DNA from: Coniferiporia sulphurascens
Lineage: Eukaryota; Basidiomycota; Agaricomycetes; Hymenochaetales; Hymenochaetaceae
DNA: 64,000 bases
Reading direction: 5' to 3'
Assembly (NCBI GenBank): GCA_002794785.1
Contig: NBBA01000013.1
Span: forward strand, 868,001-932,000
Of the stretch, positions 1 through 9,684 are shown one piece after another. The position numbers and the translations under genes were made by a program. The notes below the pieces were generated by a model, which worked only from the letters and a program-made list of their open reading frames with translations, had not been told where the DNA came from and ran no database searches. Numbering within the stretch: position 1 is the stretch's first letter; every line of letters starts with the position of its first letter.

Positions 1-36
1 AACACCGCGCCGACTCTTCCAGCTGTCCCAAACAGC

Positions 37-1149
37 GTGGCCATGCCCGTTCCTCTTTCGCCCCACCCCCGGCTGATGAGTAGTCCCTGGACGTTCATGC
101 AACACAATGTTGCAACGTCCCGAGTGCACGTCGAAGCACTCGTCCACTCCTTCTCGTCTGCCCCCGGTGCCCCCCTCATGCCTGCAGTTATTCTACTTCA
201 GGAACCCCCCTGGTATCCCATCGGTGCCTCCCCCTCTATGCTTGACGCATCAGGTACGCCTGTCTTTGGATTCCCTGCCATGCCCAACTACCACGTCTTT
301 GTGCCCCCCTCTGCGGGCGGCACTGAACTAACACGTCCGTGTGTGGTCACACTGGTTCTCCAGTCTATCCCTCTGTCTCGGGTGGTGCTAGATGCTTCGC
401 GCTCCCCGTCCCGAGACATACTCACGCTAATTTTTGACACGGGCCTTGGGCCCCTTTTTGTCACTAATGTATACAACCACGATGCCAATAAAAAAGAAAC
501 CATCTCCTCTCTCGCTCTGCTCGAGCTCCCACCGCGTGCACATTGGCTAGTCGCTGGGGACTTTAATCTCCACTCTATCCACTGGGATCATGGCACCCAC
601 TCTGCGAGCGACACCCAAAAGGCCCGTCCTCTGGAACACTGGGCTGCTTCACACGCCATGCACCTCCTGAACCAGCCAGGCTTCAATACCCGGCGACGCC
701 CTTCCACCCAATTCACTGAATCCGTTATCGACCTTGCGTGGGCTTCCCCTTCTTTGGAAGACCTCGTTTTGGGCGATTCCTGGACACGCTCTTGGGACAC
801 CCCATCTGGATCCGACCATGCAGTCATCACATGGTCTATCCCCACCTCTTCTGAGCCGTTCATTGACCCCTTCCTCCGCCCACGGTACGACGATTCGCTC
901 TCGACCGAATGGTTGGAAGCTCTTGATGTGCCCCTCTCTGCTGCCTTCGCCCTCTCAGGCGCCACACCCCATCTCCTTGACGTCAAGGTCGCCGCCATCC
1001 ACGATGCGCTGGTTCTCGCCACTGATGCCTCACACCCCCCATCTTCTTCGAAGGCAGGGGGCCACAAGGTCAAGTGGTGGGATGCCTCCTGCCGTGCTCA
1101 CATGGCTGCTTTGCGCGGAGCTACCCTGGCGACACGTACCGTGCTCTGA
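37..1149 (+). CDS. LINE endonuclease (EEP family) domain ORF
   Basis: This is an apurinic-type endonuclease/exonuclease/phosphatase domain of about 280 residues, followed by the start of the linker to the reverse transcriptase. Visible signatures are LLQEPPW near residue 53, AGDFNLHS near residue 173 (the GDFN metal-site motif) and SDHAVITW near residue 262 (the terminal SDH catalytic motif). The enzyme nicks target DNA to prime reverse transcription. The frame closes at 1147-1149, where the sister frame continues toward the reverse transcriptase, so the stop is a lesion rather than a natural ORF end. The initiating codon is uncertain because the left part of the element may be missing. Confidence 0.85.
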   Translation: MAMPVPLSPHPRLMSSPWTFMQHNVATSRVHVEALVHSFSSAPGAPLMPAVILLQEPPWYPIGASPSMLDASGTPVFGFPAMPNYHVFVPPSAGGTELTRPCVVTLVLQSIPLSRVVLDASRSPSRDILTLIFDTGLGPLFVTNVYNHDANKKETISSLALLELPPRAHWLVAGDFNLHSIHWDHGTHSASDTQKARPLEHWAASHAMHLLNQPGFNTRRRPSTQFTESVIDLAWASPSLEDLVLGDSWTRSWDTPSGSDHAVITWSIPTSSEPFIDPFLRPRYDDSLSTEWLEALDVPLSAAFALSGATPHLLDVKVAAIHDALVLATDASHPPSSSKAGGHKVKWWDASCRAHMAALRGATLATRTVL

Positions 1150-1815
1150 CGTCAGTCGGCCGGTATCTTCCGCCGCGCTAAACGCAACTGGGCTGATCTG
1201 TTCACCGCTTCTGTCAAGCCAGACAAAATCTGGCCTATGGCAAAATGGGCAATGGGCACACGACGTGCTCCAATCCCAGCGCTGGTGTCAGGTCATACCA
1301 CTGCGAACTCACCTGCGGAGAAGGCCTCTGCCTTCCGGTCCAAGTACTTCGGTACCCAACCGTCCGCCGCCCCCCCCCGACATACTCCTATGTCGGTGCC
1401 CGCCCCATGCGCGACCATCCCATCCTTATGGAGGAATTGGACCACGCTCTCAACCTCACCTCTAATTCGAGTGCCCCGGGCATTACAGGTATTGGCTACC
1501 AGGCCCTTAAAAGCCTGCACGCCGTACACAGTGTTCCACTCCTTGCGCTTTATAATGAGTGCCTGGATGCTGGACACCACCCCCATCCTTGGAAGGACGC
1601 TAAGGTGGTGATGCTCCGCAAACTCAATAAGAAAGACCCCACCGCGCTTAACGCATACCGCCCCATCACTCTCGAGGAAACTATGGGCAAACTACTCGAG
1701 AAGATCGTCGCCAATCGCATCCAGTTCATCGCCAATGAACTCGGCGCACTCCCCCCTCCCAATTCGGTACCCGTCAAAAATCGGGCGTTTTGGATGCCAC
1801 CTCTGACCTCGTAAA
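1150..1815 (+). pseudogene. LINE linker and N-terminal reverse transcriptase, frame-shifted
   Basis: Two reading frames together carry the linker and the fingers region. From about 1165 to 1370 one frame reads IFRRAKRNWAD and onward. From about 1380 to 1790 a second frame carries APGITGIGYQALK and NAYRPITLEETMGKLLEK, the typical LINE reverse-transcriptase blocks 1 and 2. The switch falls on a poly(C) run, which could be a real indel or a sequencing slip. A further frame change near 1770-1815 leads into the long downstream ORF. No protein can be made across the region as it stands. Confidence 0.8.
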
Positions 1816-3994
1816 CGAAATTGAAACGGCGTGGACTCGACACCAGGTTACTTCCGCTCTTGCGGTAGACGTGGCTGGCTTCTTCCCATCCGTTCAACAC
1901 CCCCGTTTACACGCCGTCCTCACCGAACTAGGGTTTCCCCCCTCCCTCATCTCTTGGGTCATGTCCTTTGTCTCAGATCGCCGGGTCGCCCTGTCTTTTG
2001 ATGGGTTCACCGACCTTCTAACCACCATACCTAATATGGGGGTTCCTCAAGGCTCCCCCATCTCCCCTATCCTGTCTGCCCTTTTCGCGACAAGCCTCCT
2101 CACCTCTCTTCAGGTTTCTGACCCTCTTGTGTCCGTCCGCACATACGTGGATGACCACCTCCTCACCACCTCCTCAAGTTCTATTGCGACTAATGTCGCC
2201 CGTCTTGAGCAGGCCTACCTCACTTTCTCCACCACATGTCGCACTCTCGGTCTCTCCCTGGATGATGATAAATCAGAACTTATCCATTGGACCCGTCGGC
2301 ACGATCTCCGTGAGGAATCCCTCATCCACCCTATACACCTGCCGCGCCAGGGCTTACCGCCCCTTCGCATTGTTCCCTCCCGGCCGTTACGCTGGTTGGG
2401 TATCTTTTTCGACGCACAACTACTGTTTACGGTACACGTCCAACGCATGTGCTTTAAAGCCATGTCTTCCCTCCGTGCCCTGGAACTCCTCGGCAACACC
2501 TTACGCGGCCTTGACCCGCTCCACCTTCGACGTCTCTACATTGGGTGCATACTGCCGGTTCTACTCTGGGGATCCCCCCTCTGGTTTACCGGCAAACGGC
2601 AAAAAGGCAAATGTGATAAGATGACCTTGGTTCAATCCGCTGCGTGTCGCCGTATCCTCGGCTCCTGGCGCACGTCTCCTTGCGGCCCTTCCGAGGTCCT
2701 GGCCTCCATCCTGCCTATCCCCCTTCGTCTAGAGCGTACCAAATCTCGTGCGGCTATTCGGTACCTCACTACCACGCATACCCTTCTACCATTACGCAAC
2801 ACGCGTCAAGGATCCATTACCACGTCGTTCGTTGACAGGGTTCCCCCTGGCTGCGAGCGCGTTCCCCGATACACTCGCCCTCCATGGATTGCGCTACCGC
2901 CACTTCGGCACGTGAGCATCGACCAGGCGATTGACCACTCTCAGGAAGCCCGGGAGGCACTTATTCAGTCACACCATGGCCTTATCGACCGGCTGAAAGA
3001 TGTCTCCACCCGCCTTCTCATCTATACTGACGGCTCCCGTAAAGGAACGTCTCCCTCCTCCTACGCCGGCGGTGCCGCTGGCGTCTGGTTTTATCGCGGG
3101 GAATCTGTCCTCACCCGCGAAACTTATCTTGGTTCCTCCGTCCATGCTACGGACTGTGAACTCGCCGCCCTCGCCGACGCTGCATGGCTCTTGGCTTACT
3201 CATATGATCTACACCCGGAGGTTACCCAGGTGGAGATATACACCGACTGCGAGGTTGCCCTCAAGCTCCTTGCCGACCCTCGTCCGGCCCCTGGCATCAA
3301 TGTCGCCCTCCTCATTCGGAAATGTCTCAAAATCGCTACTAAGCGCTTCCCACGTGTGTTTTTTCATCTACACTGGGTTCCGGGACATTCCAATGTGGAA
3401 GGCAATGAATTTGCAGACGTTCTCGCCTGCGGCATCGCGGACAACCCCCTCCTGGGCACTAATGCGTTCCCGCCTACCATCCGCTTCCTTTGGGAAGCCG
3501 CCTCCTCTATGGCACTCACCCAATGGAAATCCGACTGGGCTTCCGCCTGTCGCAAATTACGAGGGACTTCGGACGCCCACTCAATGGGCGTAACCCTTAA
3601 CCCCTCTACCAAGCCATCTGCCCTTATGCAGAACCTCACCCTCGGTCGTCGCACTAAGTGCAAAGTTTTCCGGACCCTACTAGGTCACGCCGGCTTTGGC
3701 GCGTACTTCGGGCGGATTCCGGGACGCGACCCTCTGTGTCCGTTCTGCCATGTCCCGGAGACAAGAGCTCACCTCTTGCTCTCCTGCCCCAACACCCTCC
3801 CCACCCGACGCGTGGTGTGGAAAACCCCCATACCATCCATGGAAGCCCAATGGTTTTCCAAAGACGGCATCCCGATTTTGGCATCTTTCCTTGACTCTCA
3901 CCCCGCCTTTGAGGTGGAACCCATCCTCGTCTTTGACCCGGGTGGCCCCACTGTGGTTAATATCTCGAACTTAGGTTTTGCCACCGGCAACTAA
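1790..3994 (+). CDS. LINE reverse transcriptase, RNase H and CCHC knuckle
   Basis: This long open frame carries the palm of the reverse transcriptase: a VDVAGFFPSV block near residue 27, GVPQGSPISPILSALF near residue 83 and the catalytic YVDD box near residue 118. An RNase H domain follows from about residue 410, with YTDGS, a Glu in DCELAALADA, TDCEVALKL and the closing WVPGHSNVEGNEFAD. A cysteine-histidine knuckle (CPFC, then H, then C) lies near residue 645. Together these copy the element RNA at the nicked target. The frame is open to its natural stop, but the N-terminal part of the same polyprotein lies in other frames upstream, so the listed start is only the first Met of the frame. Confidence 0.88.
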   Translation: MDATSDLVNEIETAWTRHQVTSALAVDVAGFFPSVQHPRLHAVLTELGFPPSLISWVMSFVSDRRVALSFDGFTDLLTTIPNMGVPQGSPISPILSALFATSLLTSLQVSDPLVSVRTYVDDHLLTTSSSSIATNVARLEQAYLTFSTTCRTLGLSLDDDKSELIHWTRRHDLREESLIHPIHLPRQGLPPLRIVPSRPLRWLGIFFDAQLLFTVHVQRMCFKAMSSLRALELLGNTLRGLDPLHLRRLYIGCILPVLLWGSPLWFTGKRQKGKCDKMTLVQSAACRRILGSWRTSPCGPSEVLASILPIPLRLERTKSRAAIRYLTTTHTLLPLRNTRQGSITTSFVDRVPPGCERVPRYTRPPWIALPPLRHVSIDQAIDHSQEAREALIQSHHGLIDRLKDVSTRLLIYTDGSRKGTSPSSYAGGAAGVWFYRGESVLTRETYLGSSVHATDCELAALADAAWLLAYSYDLHPEVTQVEIYTDCEVALKLLADPRPAPGINVALLIRKCLKIATKRFPRVFFHLHWVPGHSNVEGNEFADVLACGIADNPLLGTNAFPPTIRFLWEAASSMALTQWKSDWASACRKLRGTSDAHSMGVTLNPSTKPSALMQNLTLGRRTKCKVFRTLLGHAGFGAYFGRIPGRDPLCPFCHVPETRAHLLLSCPNTLPTRRVVWKTPIPSMEAQWFSKDGIPILASFLDSHPAFEVEPILVFDPGGPTVVNISNLGFATGN

Positions 3995-4172
3995 GCCCGA
4001 TACCACTTCCTTCCCTTTCTGCTGGTTTAGTACAGCCCACATCTCCACCTCTGGCGTCCCATCACGATTTATTCTCTCTATAACAATCACCATCTCACAC
4101 AATACAGGGGCCTAAAGGCCCCTGGAGCGTATTTTGTACTAGATAGTCATGACGTGCTATAGAAATGCATTT

Positions 4173-4188
4173 AAAAAAAAAAAAAAAA
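4173..4188 (+). other. Poly(A) tail of the LINE
   Basis: An uninterrupted run of 16 A closes the element after the RNase H ORF and a short 3' untranslated stretch. It marks the 3' junction with host DNA. The downstream gene begins 97 bp later. Confidence 0.9.
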
Positions 4189-4285
4189 CTCGCCACCGAC
4201 GCGTCGCGTCGCGCGCACTGGTCTAACCTTCGTCATTTTCCCCGATCAGCTACGGTACTACAGCTCTCCTTTTCTTGTCGGCTCC

Positions 4286-5898
4286 ATGTCTACCTCACTC
4301 GACGATATCTGGTCGGAGCCGCTCGTGAATTCACCGAGGCCATCGCCACGCCCTATTGTTTCTACCGAAAGCGTGGAGGATGACGACGACGAGGTGTACC
4401 GCCGCCCGAACAAACGTCTCCGGTCGACGCTGTTCCTGGACGATCCGGACGCAGAGGGTCAAGACACGCCTGGCTATTCAAATAAAGGATCGGAAGGAGC
4501 AGCAAAAAACGCGCGGCCGGACATTGACTCACTTTTTGATGACCTCGAAGAACCGACGGACGCCCGCAGTGCATCGAGCGCTTCAAAACCATTCGACCTT
4601 GCCACGGCCCGGCGTGAGGCTCAGCTTCGAGCTGAGAAGGAAGCTCCTGCGAGCTCGTTCCCTAAATATGCTGTGCAGTCGAGCTCACCTCCCCGGGAGG
4701 GATTTGGCGAAGAAGGAAAGACCGGTATATTCGGTGCTCGCAAAGGAGATGACGCGTTCAAGGAAAAACGCCCGATTGCCAAGTTGGACGAAACGAGGAT
4801 ATTGAGTAAGGACGGACTTCCTGCATTGGTCCAACTCTGTAAGGACTTCAAGCCGAGAGGAAAGGGGCATGAGGTATGGTACCATTCTTACTACTTTTCT
4901 GAGATCATTTTATTGATTAAATCGGCAGCTGTCGGATCTAAACCGACTATTCTCCACATACCAGTTTTGGGCCCACAAGATGTATCCAAAATTTCAATTT
5001 AGCGATACTGTGAACCGCGTTGAAAGGCTATGTCATTCAAGGCGTGTGCATGTAAGTCGCCATGTTCACCGCTGCCTTGGAAGGCTCTGACCGTGACTAA
5101 TTCACTGCTATGGCTATTCTTCATACTAATTAGGTGGCTCTAAGTGTATGGAAAGATGAGGTGAAAGGCGCTGTCCCCGGCGGGAAGACCGATGGACAGG
5201 AAGATATCGATATGCACTCGGACAAGGGCGATGAAAGCGGAGCAGAGGGGGAGCAGGATCATGATGTTTTCGGGCCAAGAATAGCAAACACGTCGTCATC
5301 AAGGACCTCTCCATCATCCCGTGCTTCGTCGGAGGTCCTCGAACCATTCGCATCGCGTCCACCCAGCTCCGCTTCAGAGGCCGACGTCAACATGGACGAT
5401 GAGGATGACCCATTCGACATCGACGCGCTCCTCGCTGCCGAGGAAGAGATGTCACGCGCCACAGCGGCGAGGTTGGCATCACAGGCTGCGAGCGCGGTGA
5501 AGACCAAAGGCGGCTCAGCCACACGGGATTATAACTTTGACGATGAGAGCGAGATGTGGGCAGCATTACACGGAGACGACGATGTTCCTCCCGCGCCTGC
5601 CGCATCACACGCCATCACTACCAGTGTAGCCGCGTCTAACACGGGCGCACCACAAGGGGCTTCGAATGATATCGATGACGACGATGTGTGGGACGTCCTT
5701 GACGACATCGAGAGGGAGCAGCACGATAAACCTGTTGACTCGACCATACAAAGAAAGACGGGGGCCGGTCCTATACCAGCTCCGCCAGAAAATTTAACAA
5801 AGGAAGTCGCGATCGCACTTGCTTCGGAACAAACCGCTAGTGCAGAGCCTGCAGATTCAGGACCCAACGACGACGATTGGGACGACATGTACGTTTAA
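4286..5898 (+). CDS. CSM3: Csm3/Swi3/TIPIN-type replication fork protection protein
   Basis: Exons 4286-4873, 4929-5051 and 5134-5898 join to 491 codons. The Swi3 domain spans about residues 172-250: LSKDGLPALVQLCKDF, then GKGHE at the first junction, DLNRLFSTYQFWAHKMYP in exon 2 and RRVHVALSVWKDE across the second junction. All three junctions restore this family pattern without gaps, so the joins are well supported. The N-terminal 170 residues and the acidic C-terminal half are low in complexity, and the last residues are Asp/Trp-rich (NDDDWDDM). In yeast and animals the protein pairs with Tof1/Timeless to stabilise stalled forks and couple checkpoint signalling. The ATG lies only 97 bp after the LINE tail, so the upstream promoter has probably been displaced. 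No close neighbour suggests a shared pathway. Confidence 0.92.
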
Positions 5899-7017
5899 GA
5901 TGATTCCAGACCCGTTTCGGAGTAGGCTGTACTTCGGCTACCTAGTTCGTAGCCGTAAATACGAGTATTGTGCCTTTTAGCAGCGCCTTTAAAAAGGCGA
6001 AGCATAGCTAAAAGCAAAGTGCTCAACGGGGAGCACGGACATCAGCACCTAGGATGATCGGAAATAGAGAAGGCAGCCAATGGACGACGTCGGAAGCGAT
6101 TAGTCATCGCGTAATACCGATTAGCAGCAGTACTAGTGCGGGGAAGCAGGACTGATGGTAGAGCACAGCGCAGGGTGTTCGAGGATAACAGATTAAATGC
6201 ATGTGAATGGAGGTGGAGATATGCAGCGCAGTTAGAGCGTGATTAGAAGGCAGCTGTCGTCGTCGGGATTGAACGGCTGCCAAGTACAGCGCTCGCTTTA
6301 TCCCGCGCAGCAGCAGACAGCCGACACAAACCCCGCACGGACGGACCTGGGCCGACCATCCTCAGGCGGACCAGTAAGAACAAAACTGTGGGGGCTTTTA
6401 GGAGGCCGTTTGGGATCGGCTTGAGACGCATATTGGCCAAGCCCCATGGAGAGAACCGGAGATGCCGAGCTGTCCGAGGGGAGCCAACTGGCAGGAACTG
6501 GGGACGGTGGCAGCGTGACTCCCCGATAGGACGCGAGAGGATCCGTCGGCAGACACAGCGAGCACAGACTAGACGAGAAAGCTATTGGCTCGAAGGCGGG
6601 GAGGGGCAGGGTGGGAAGGAGACTGGTCGTTCTAGACGACAACCGGTTGGCTGGCTATTCTTGAAGCAGATACCGGGGCACCAGTGGGTCGACCAGGACC
6701 GCGCCAGCAAGCTACCCAGCTGGAGCAGATGGGCCTGAAGACGAACGAGCAGACACATTGTCATGATCACAACTGGACTTTTGAGTTGTAGAGTAGACTA
6801 TCGGGGCTAATCGGGAGGACTAGTCAGTTACCTGATTTGGGCACATGGTTTCCACGCGGTGGCTCGGTCACGCCCGCTTGCATCCACAAGTATTTCGTAT
6901 ATAACCTGCTACTCGACACGGTTAAAATGGTCTTCCGCACTCTTCTTCCGTTCTCCCTCGTCCGGGCGGTGCTGTCTCCTCCTCGTACCACCCCCGCTCT
7001 CCCTTCTCCTACCCGCC
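5899..7017. other. Intergenic, no gene seen
   Basis: There is 1.1 kb between the Csm3 stop and the CoA-transferase start. Short frames exist on both strands, but none shows a recognisable domain, splice-linked continuation or codon pattern like the neighbours. The last few hundred bases before 7018 are pyrimidine-rich, as in many fungal promoters. No TATA box can be named with confidence. Confidence 0.6.
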
Positions 7018-9095
7018 ATGCTTGCCGCCAAATTAACTTGTCGGTCTATCCGTGCCGGCCCCCGATTTCGTCTGTCGGTGGTCGCAACCCTCCACGCTCG
7101 TTCAATCGCCAGCATTCCCGTGCCGAACAAGTCCAAGGTCTGGGACTCAGCTGAAGATGCTGTCAAGGACGTCAAATCGGGCCAGACTATCCTTTGCGGA
7201 GGTGCGTCTCTAATATGCTCCGTCCGGTCTGGACACTTGAGCTCACAGACGCATTCGAAGGTTTTGGGCTCTGTGGAACGCCTGGTAAGTTTCACAGGAC
7301 GGAGAAGTCTCGCAGAACTCATACGTGTCCGCTTAGACACCTTAATTGATGCGCTTGCAAAGCGACCGGAGGTCAACAACTTGACCGCGGTCTCAAACAA
7401 TGCCGGAGTAGGCGAAAAGGGTCTAGGTATATGCCCAATCAGATGAGCCCAATTAACTGGATATTCTGACCATGAGTATAGGGCGCCTTGTGCACTCTGG
7501 TCAGATCCGCAAAATGATGCTTTCGTACCTCGGCGGGTGGGTTTCCTCTGTGACCATGTGTCGTCATTGGCTTATTCAACATTATTCAGGAACAAGCACT
7601 TTGAGCACCTGTACCTTACCGGCCAGGTTTCTCTCGAGCTCGTTCCCCAAGGGACACTCGTCGAACGTCTGCGTGCCCATGCGGCTGGTATTCCCGCTTT
7701 CTACACACCTACGGGCTCGTCGACTGCTGTAGAGACGGGCGCGATTCCCATTCGTTACAAGGCGGGCGGCCCGAGCGCCGGGATCGAGGAGCCCGGGAAT
7801 AGTAAGGAGGTGAAAATATTCAACGGCAAGCGATATGTGATGGAGCCGGCGTTGGCGGGCGACGTTGCGTTTGTGAGGGCTTGGAAGGCCGACGAAGTCG
7901 GAAACACAGTTTTCAGGTATGCTATGCTTCTTTTGACTATACGAATTGCTTCCAACTGCGCGCAGATACACTCAAAACAACTACAATGCCGTAGCAGCTA
8001 GAAATGCTGCTTTGACTATCGTTGAAGTGTGTTGAGTTTCTGAATTTCAATTATTAAGGTTTTCTAATTATCCTTTTAGGCCGAGCACATCGTGCCGATT
8101 GGTTCTCTATCGCCGAATGCTATCCACCTTCCCGGCATTTACGTTGACCGTGTTGTCAAAGCGACTGCGGCTAAAGAAATCGAGATTTTGACCCTCGCGA
8201 AATCCGACGACACTCCCCCTCCCTCTCCGGGAGATGCCGCAAAGGCCGCCGCTCAGGAAAAGCGTGAGCGCATTGCAAAGCGCGCGGCAAAGGAGATCAA
8301 GGACGGCTTTTACGTCAACCTGGGTGTGGGTATGCCGACTCTCGTGGCAGAGTTTTTGGAGCCCGGGGTGCGCGTGTGGATCCAGAGCGAGAATGGTATT
8401 TTGGGCATGGGTCCGTTCCCGACGAAGGACCAGGTTGATGCGTAAGCGTCTTATGTTTCTGATCATGGCCCTGTCTGTGTTTGACAAGTTGCATTTCTTT
8501 TTAGTGACATTATCAATGCCGGTAAAGAGACTGTCACTCTTCTCCCGGGTGCATCGGTCTTCGGTGTGTTTTGTTTATTGACTTAGTGATCGTCATCTAA
8601 TTATTTGATTCCAATCAGATTCCGCTGAATCCTTTGCGATGATCCGCGGTGGACACATGGATGTCTCAATTCTTGGTGTATGTGCTACCCGGACTTGCAG
8701 TTCGCCGTTGTTCTAACACCCGTTTTCCGTAATACTAGGCTCTGCAATGCTCTGCAGCTGGTGACCTCGCAAACTTCATGGTTCCTGGTAAGATGGTTAA
8801 GGGCATCGGTGGTGCAATGGACCTCGTCTCGAATCCCGACAAGACGAAGATCATTATCGTGATGGACCACGTCGCGCGTGACGGCAGCCCGAAGATTTTG
8901 CAAGAGTGCACGCTTCCGTTGACTGGCGCACGCTGTGTCAGCCAGATCGTAACGGATCTTGCCGTGTTTAACGTCGACCGCGTTGCGGGTGAACTCGAAC
9001 TCATCGAGGTTGCGCCGGGCGTGACGGTCGAGGAGGTGAGGGCGAAGACGGCAGCGTCCTTCAAAGTGAGGGGTGATCTCGCGCAGATGCCCTGA
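7018..9095 (+). CDS. Succinyl-CoA:3-oxoacid CoA-transferase, mitochondrial
   Basis: Ten exons (7018-7201, 7261-7284, 7337-7426, 7482-7536, 7590-7916, 7966-8026, 8080-8441, 8505-8563, 8619-8677, 8739-9095) give 525 residues, the usual length for this family. The enzyme moves CoA from succinyl-CoA to acetoacetate, the entry step of ketone-body use, in the mitochondrial matrix. The first 35 residues are Arg-rich with no acids, typical of a matrix presequence. The alpha half carries the glycine-rich [12 protein letters not shown] segment and the TPQGT-like [13 protein letters not shown] block. The beta half carries [10 protein letters not shown], whose Glu (about residue 351) is the catalytic thioester-forming residue, and [15 protein letters not shown]. 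One exon is only 24 nt. All joins are GT-AG and keep family motifs intact, including exon 9 ending at a GTATGT donor. Confidence 0.95.
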
Positions 9096-9684
9096 TCTTT
9101 ATTGCGCGTTCATTTTTGACTTGGTAGTGGTTTAGTGGATCAACTAGATTTGCGCCCCTTGTGGCCGATGTACTTGCTAGCATTATGAACATTTATCTTT
9201 TTCATTCCAAACGCAGTATTCGTATGCATTTGTAGGGCGCCGAGGTTGTTGACTTTCCTCGTATGGCGGTAGTACTAATGACCCAGACTGCTGGATTATC
9301 ACAGAGCTGTGGGCCGTTTTAGATGGCATCAATAATACGCGTTTTAACTTCGTCTACGTTCTGCCTGGAGAAGGACGGGCCGAATGAAGCAGATAGGGAC
9401 TTCCGGGAGGTGAAAAAAGAAAAAAGGAAGGGTTTCGCGCCCAACGCATGCATTAATGATCTAGCGTACGCGTGTTTGAGAACGGCAGGCTACGTTTTCG
9501 TCGTGCTGTGGAATTGAGGGTATGTCACCATTATTATGTAATCAATGTTACCGTGACGGGAGCCGCGACTGCGGCCTGAACGCCGTCTCCTCGCCCGCCC
9601 ATTCCGGCGCCGTTCTTCAGCACGCTCGCGCCTTTTACCATCCAAACATCATCAGAGAGCGCGCAGCCACCATTGCTACACACA
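9096..9684. other. Intergenic, no gene seen
   Basis: About 590 bp lie between two genes on the same strand. Short frames are present without family features. It should hold the CoA-transferase 3' end and the Knr4 promoter. Confidence 0.55.

Larger units (their letters stand above)
1..4188 (+). mobile_element. Non-LTR (LINE-type) retrotransposon, frame-broken, left end outside window
   Basis: The order endonuclease, reverse transcriptase, RNase H, CCHC zinc knuckle, then a 16-A tail (4173-4188) defines a non-LTR retrotransposon of the kind that carries its own RNase H, as in the Tad1 and I groups. The element begins at or before base 1, so neither the 5' end nor a target-site duplication can be checked. 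The coding region is interrupted at three places: a stop at 1147-1149, a frame change near a run of nine C at about 1370-1378, and another near 1770-1815. It is therefore a dead or poorly assembled copy. Base composition is C/T-rich and unlike the flanking genes, with coding density almost complete, as expected for an inserted element. The assignment to a named clade is inference; the element type is clear. Confidence 0.93.

Noticed and set aside
4165..4383. 72-codon frame starting in the poly(A) tail
   Set aside because: It begins with a Lys run encoded by the LINE tail and is out of frame with the Csm3 gene that it overlaps.
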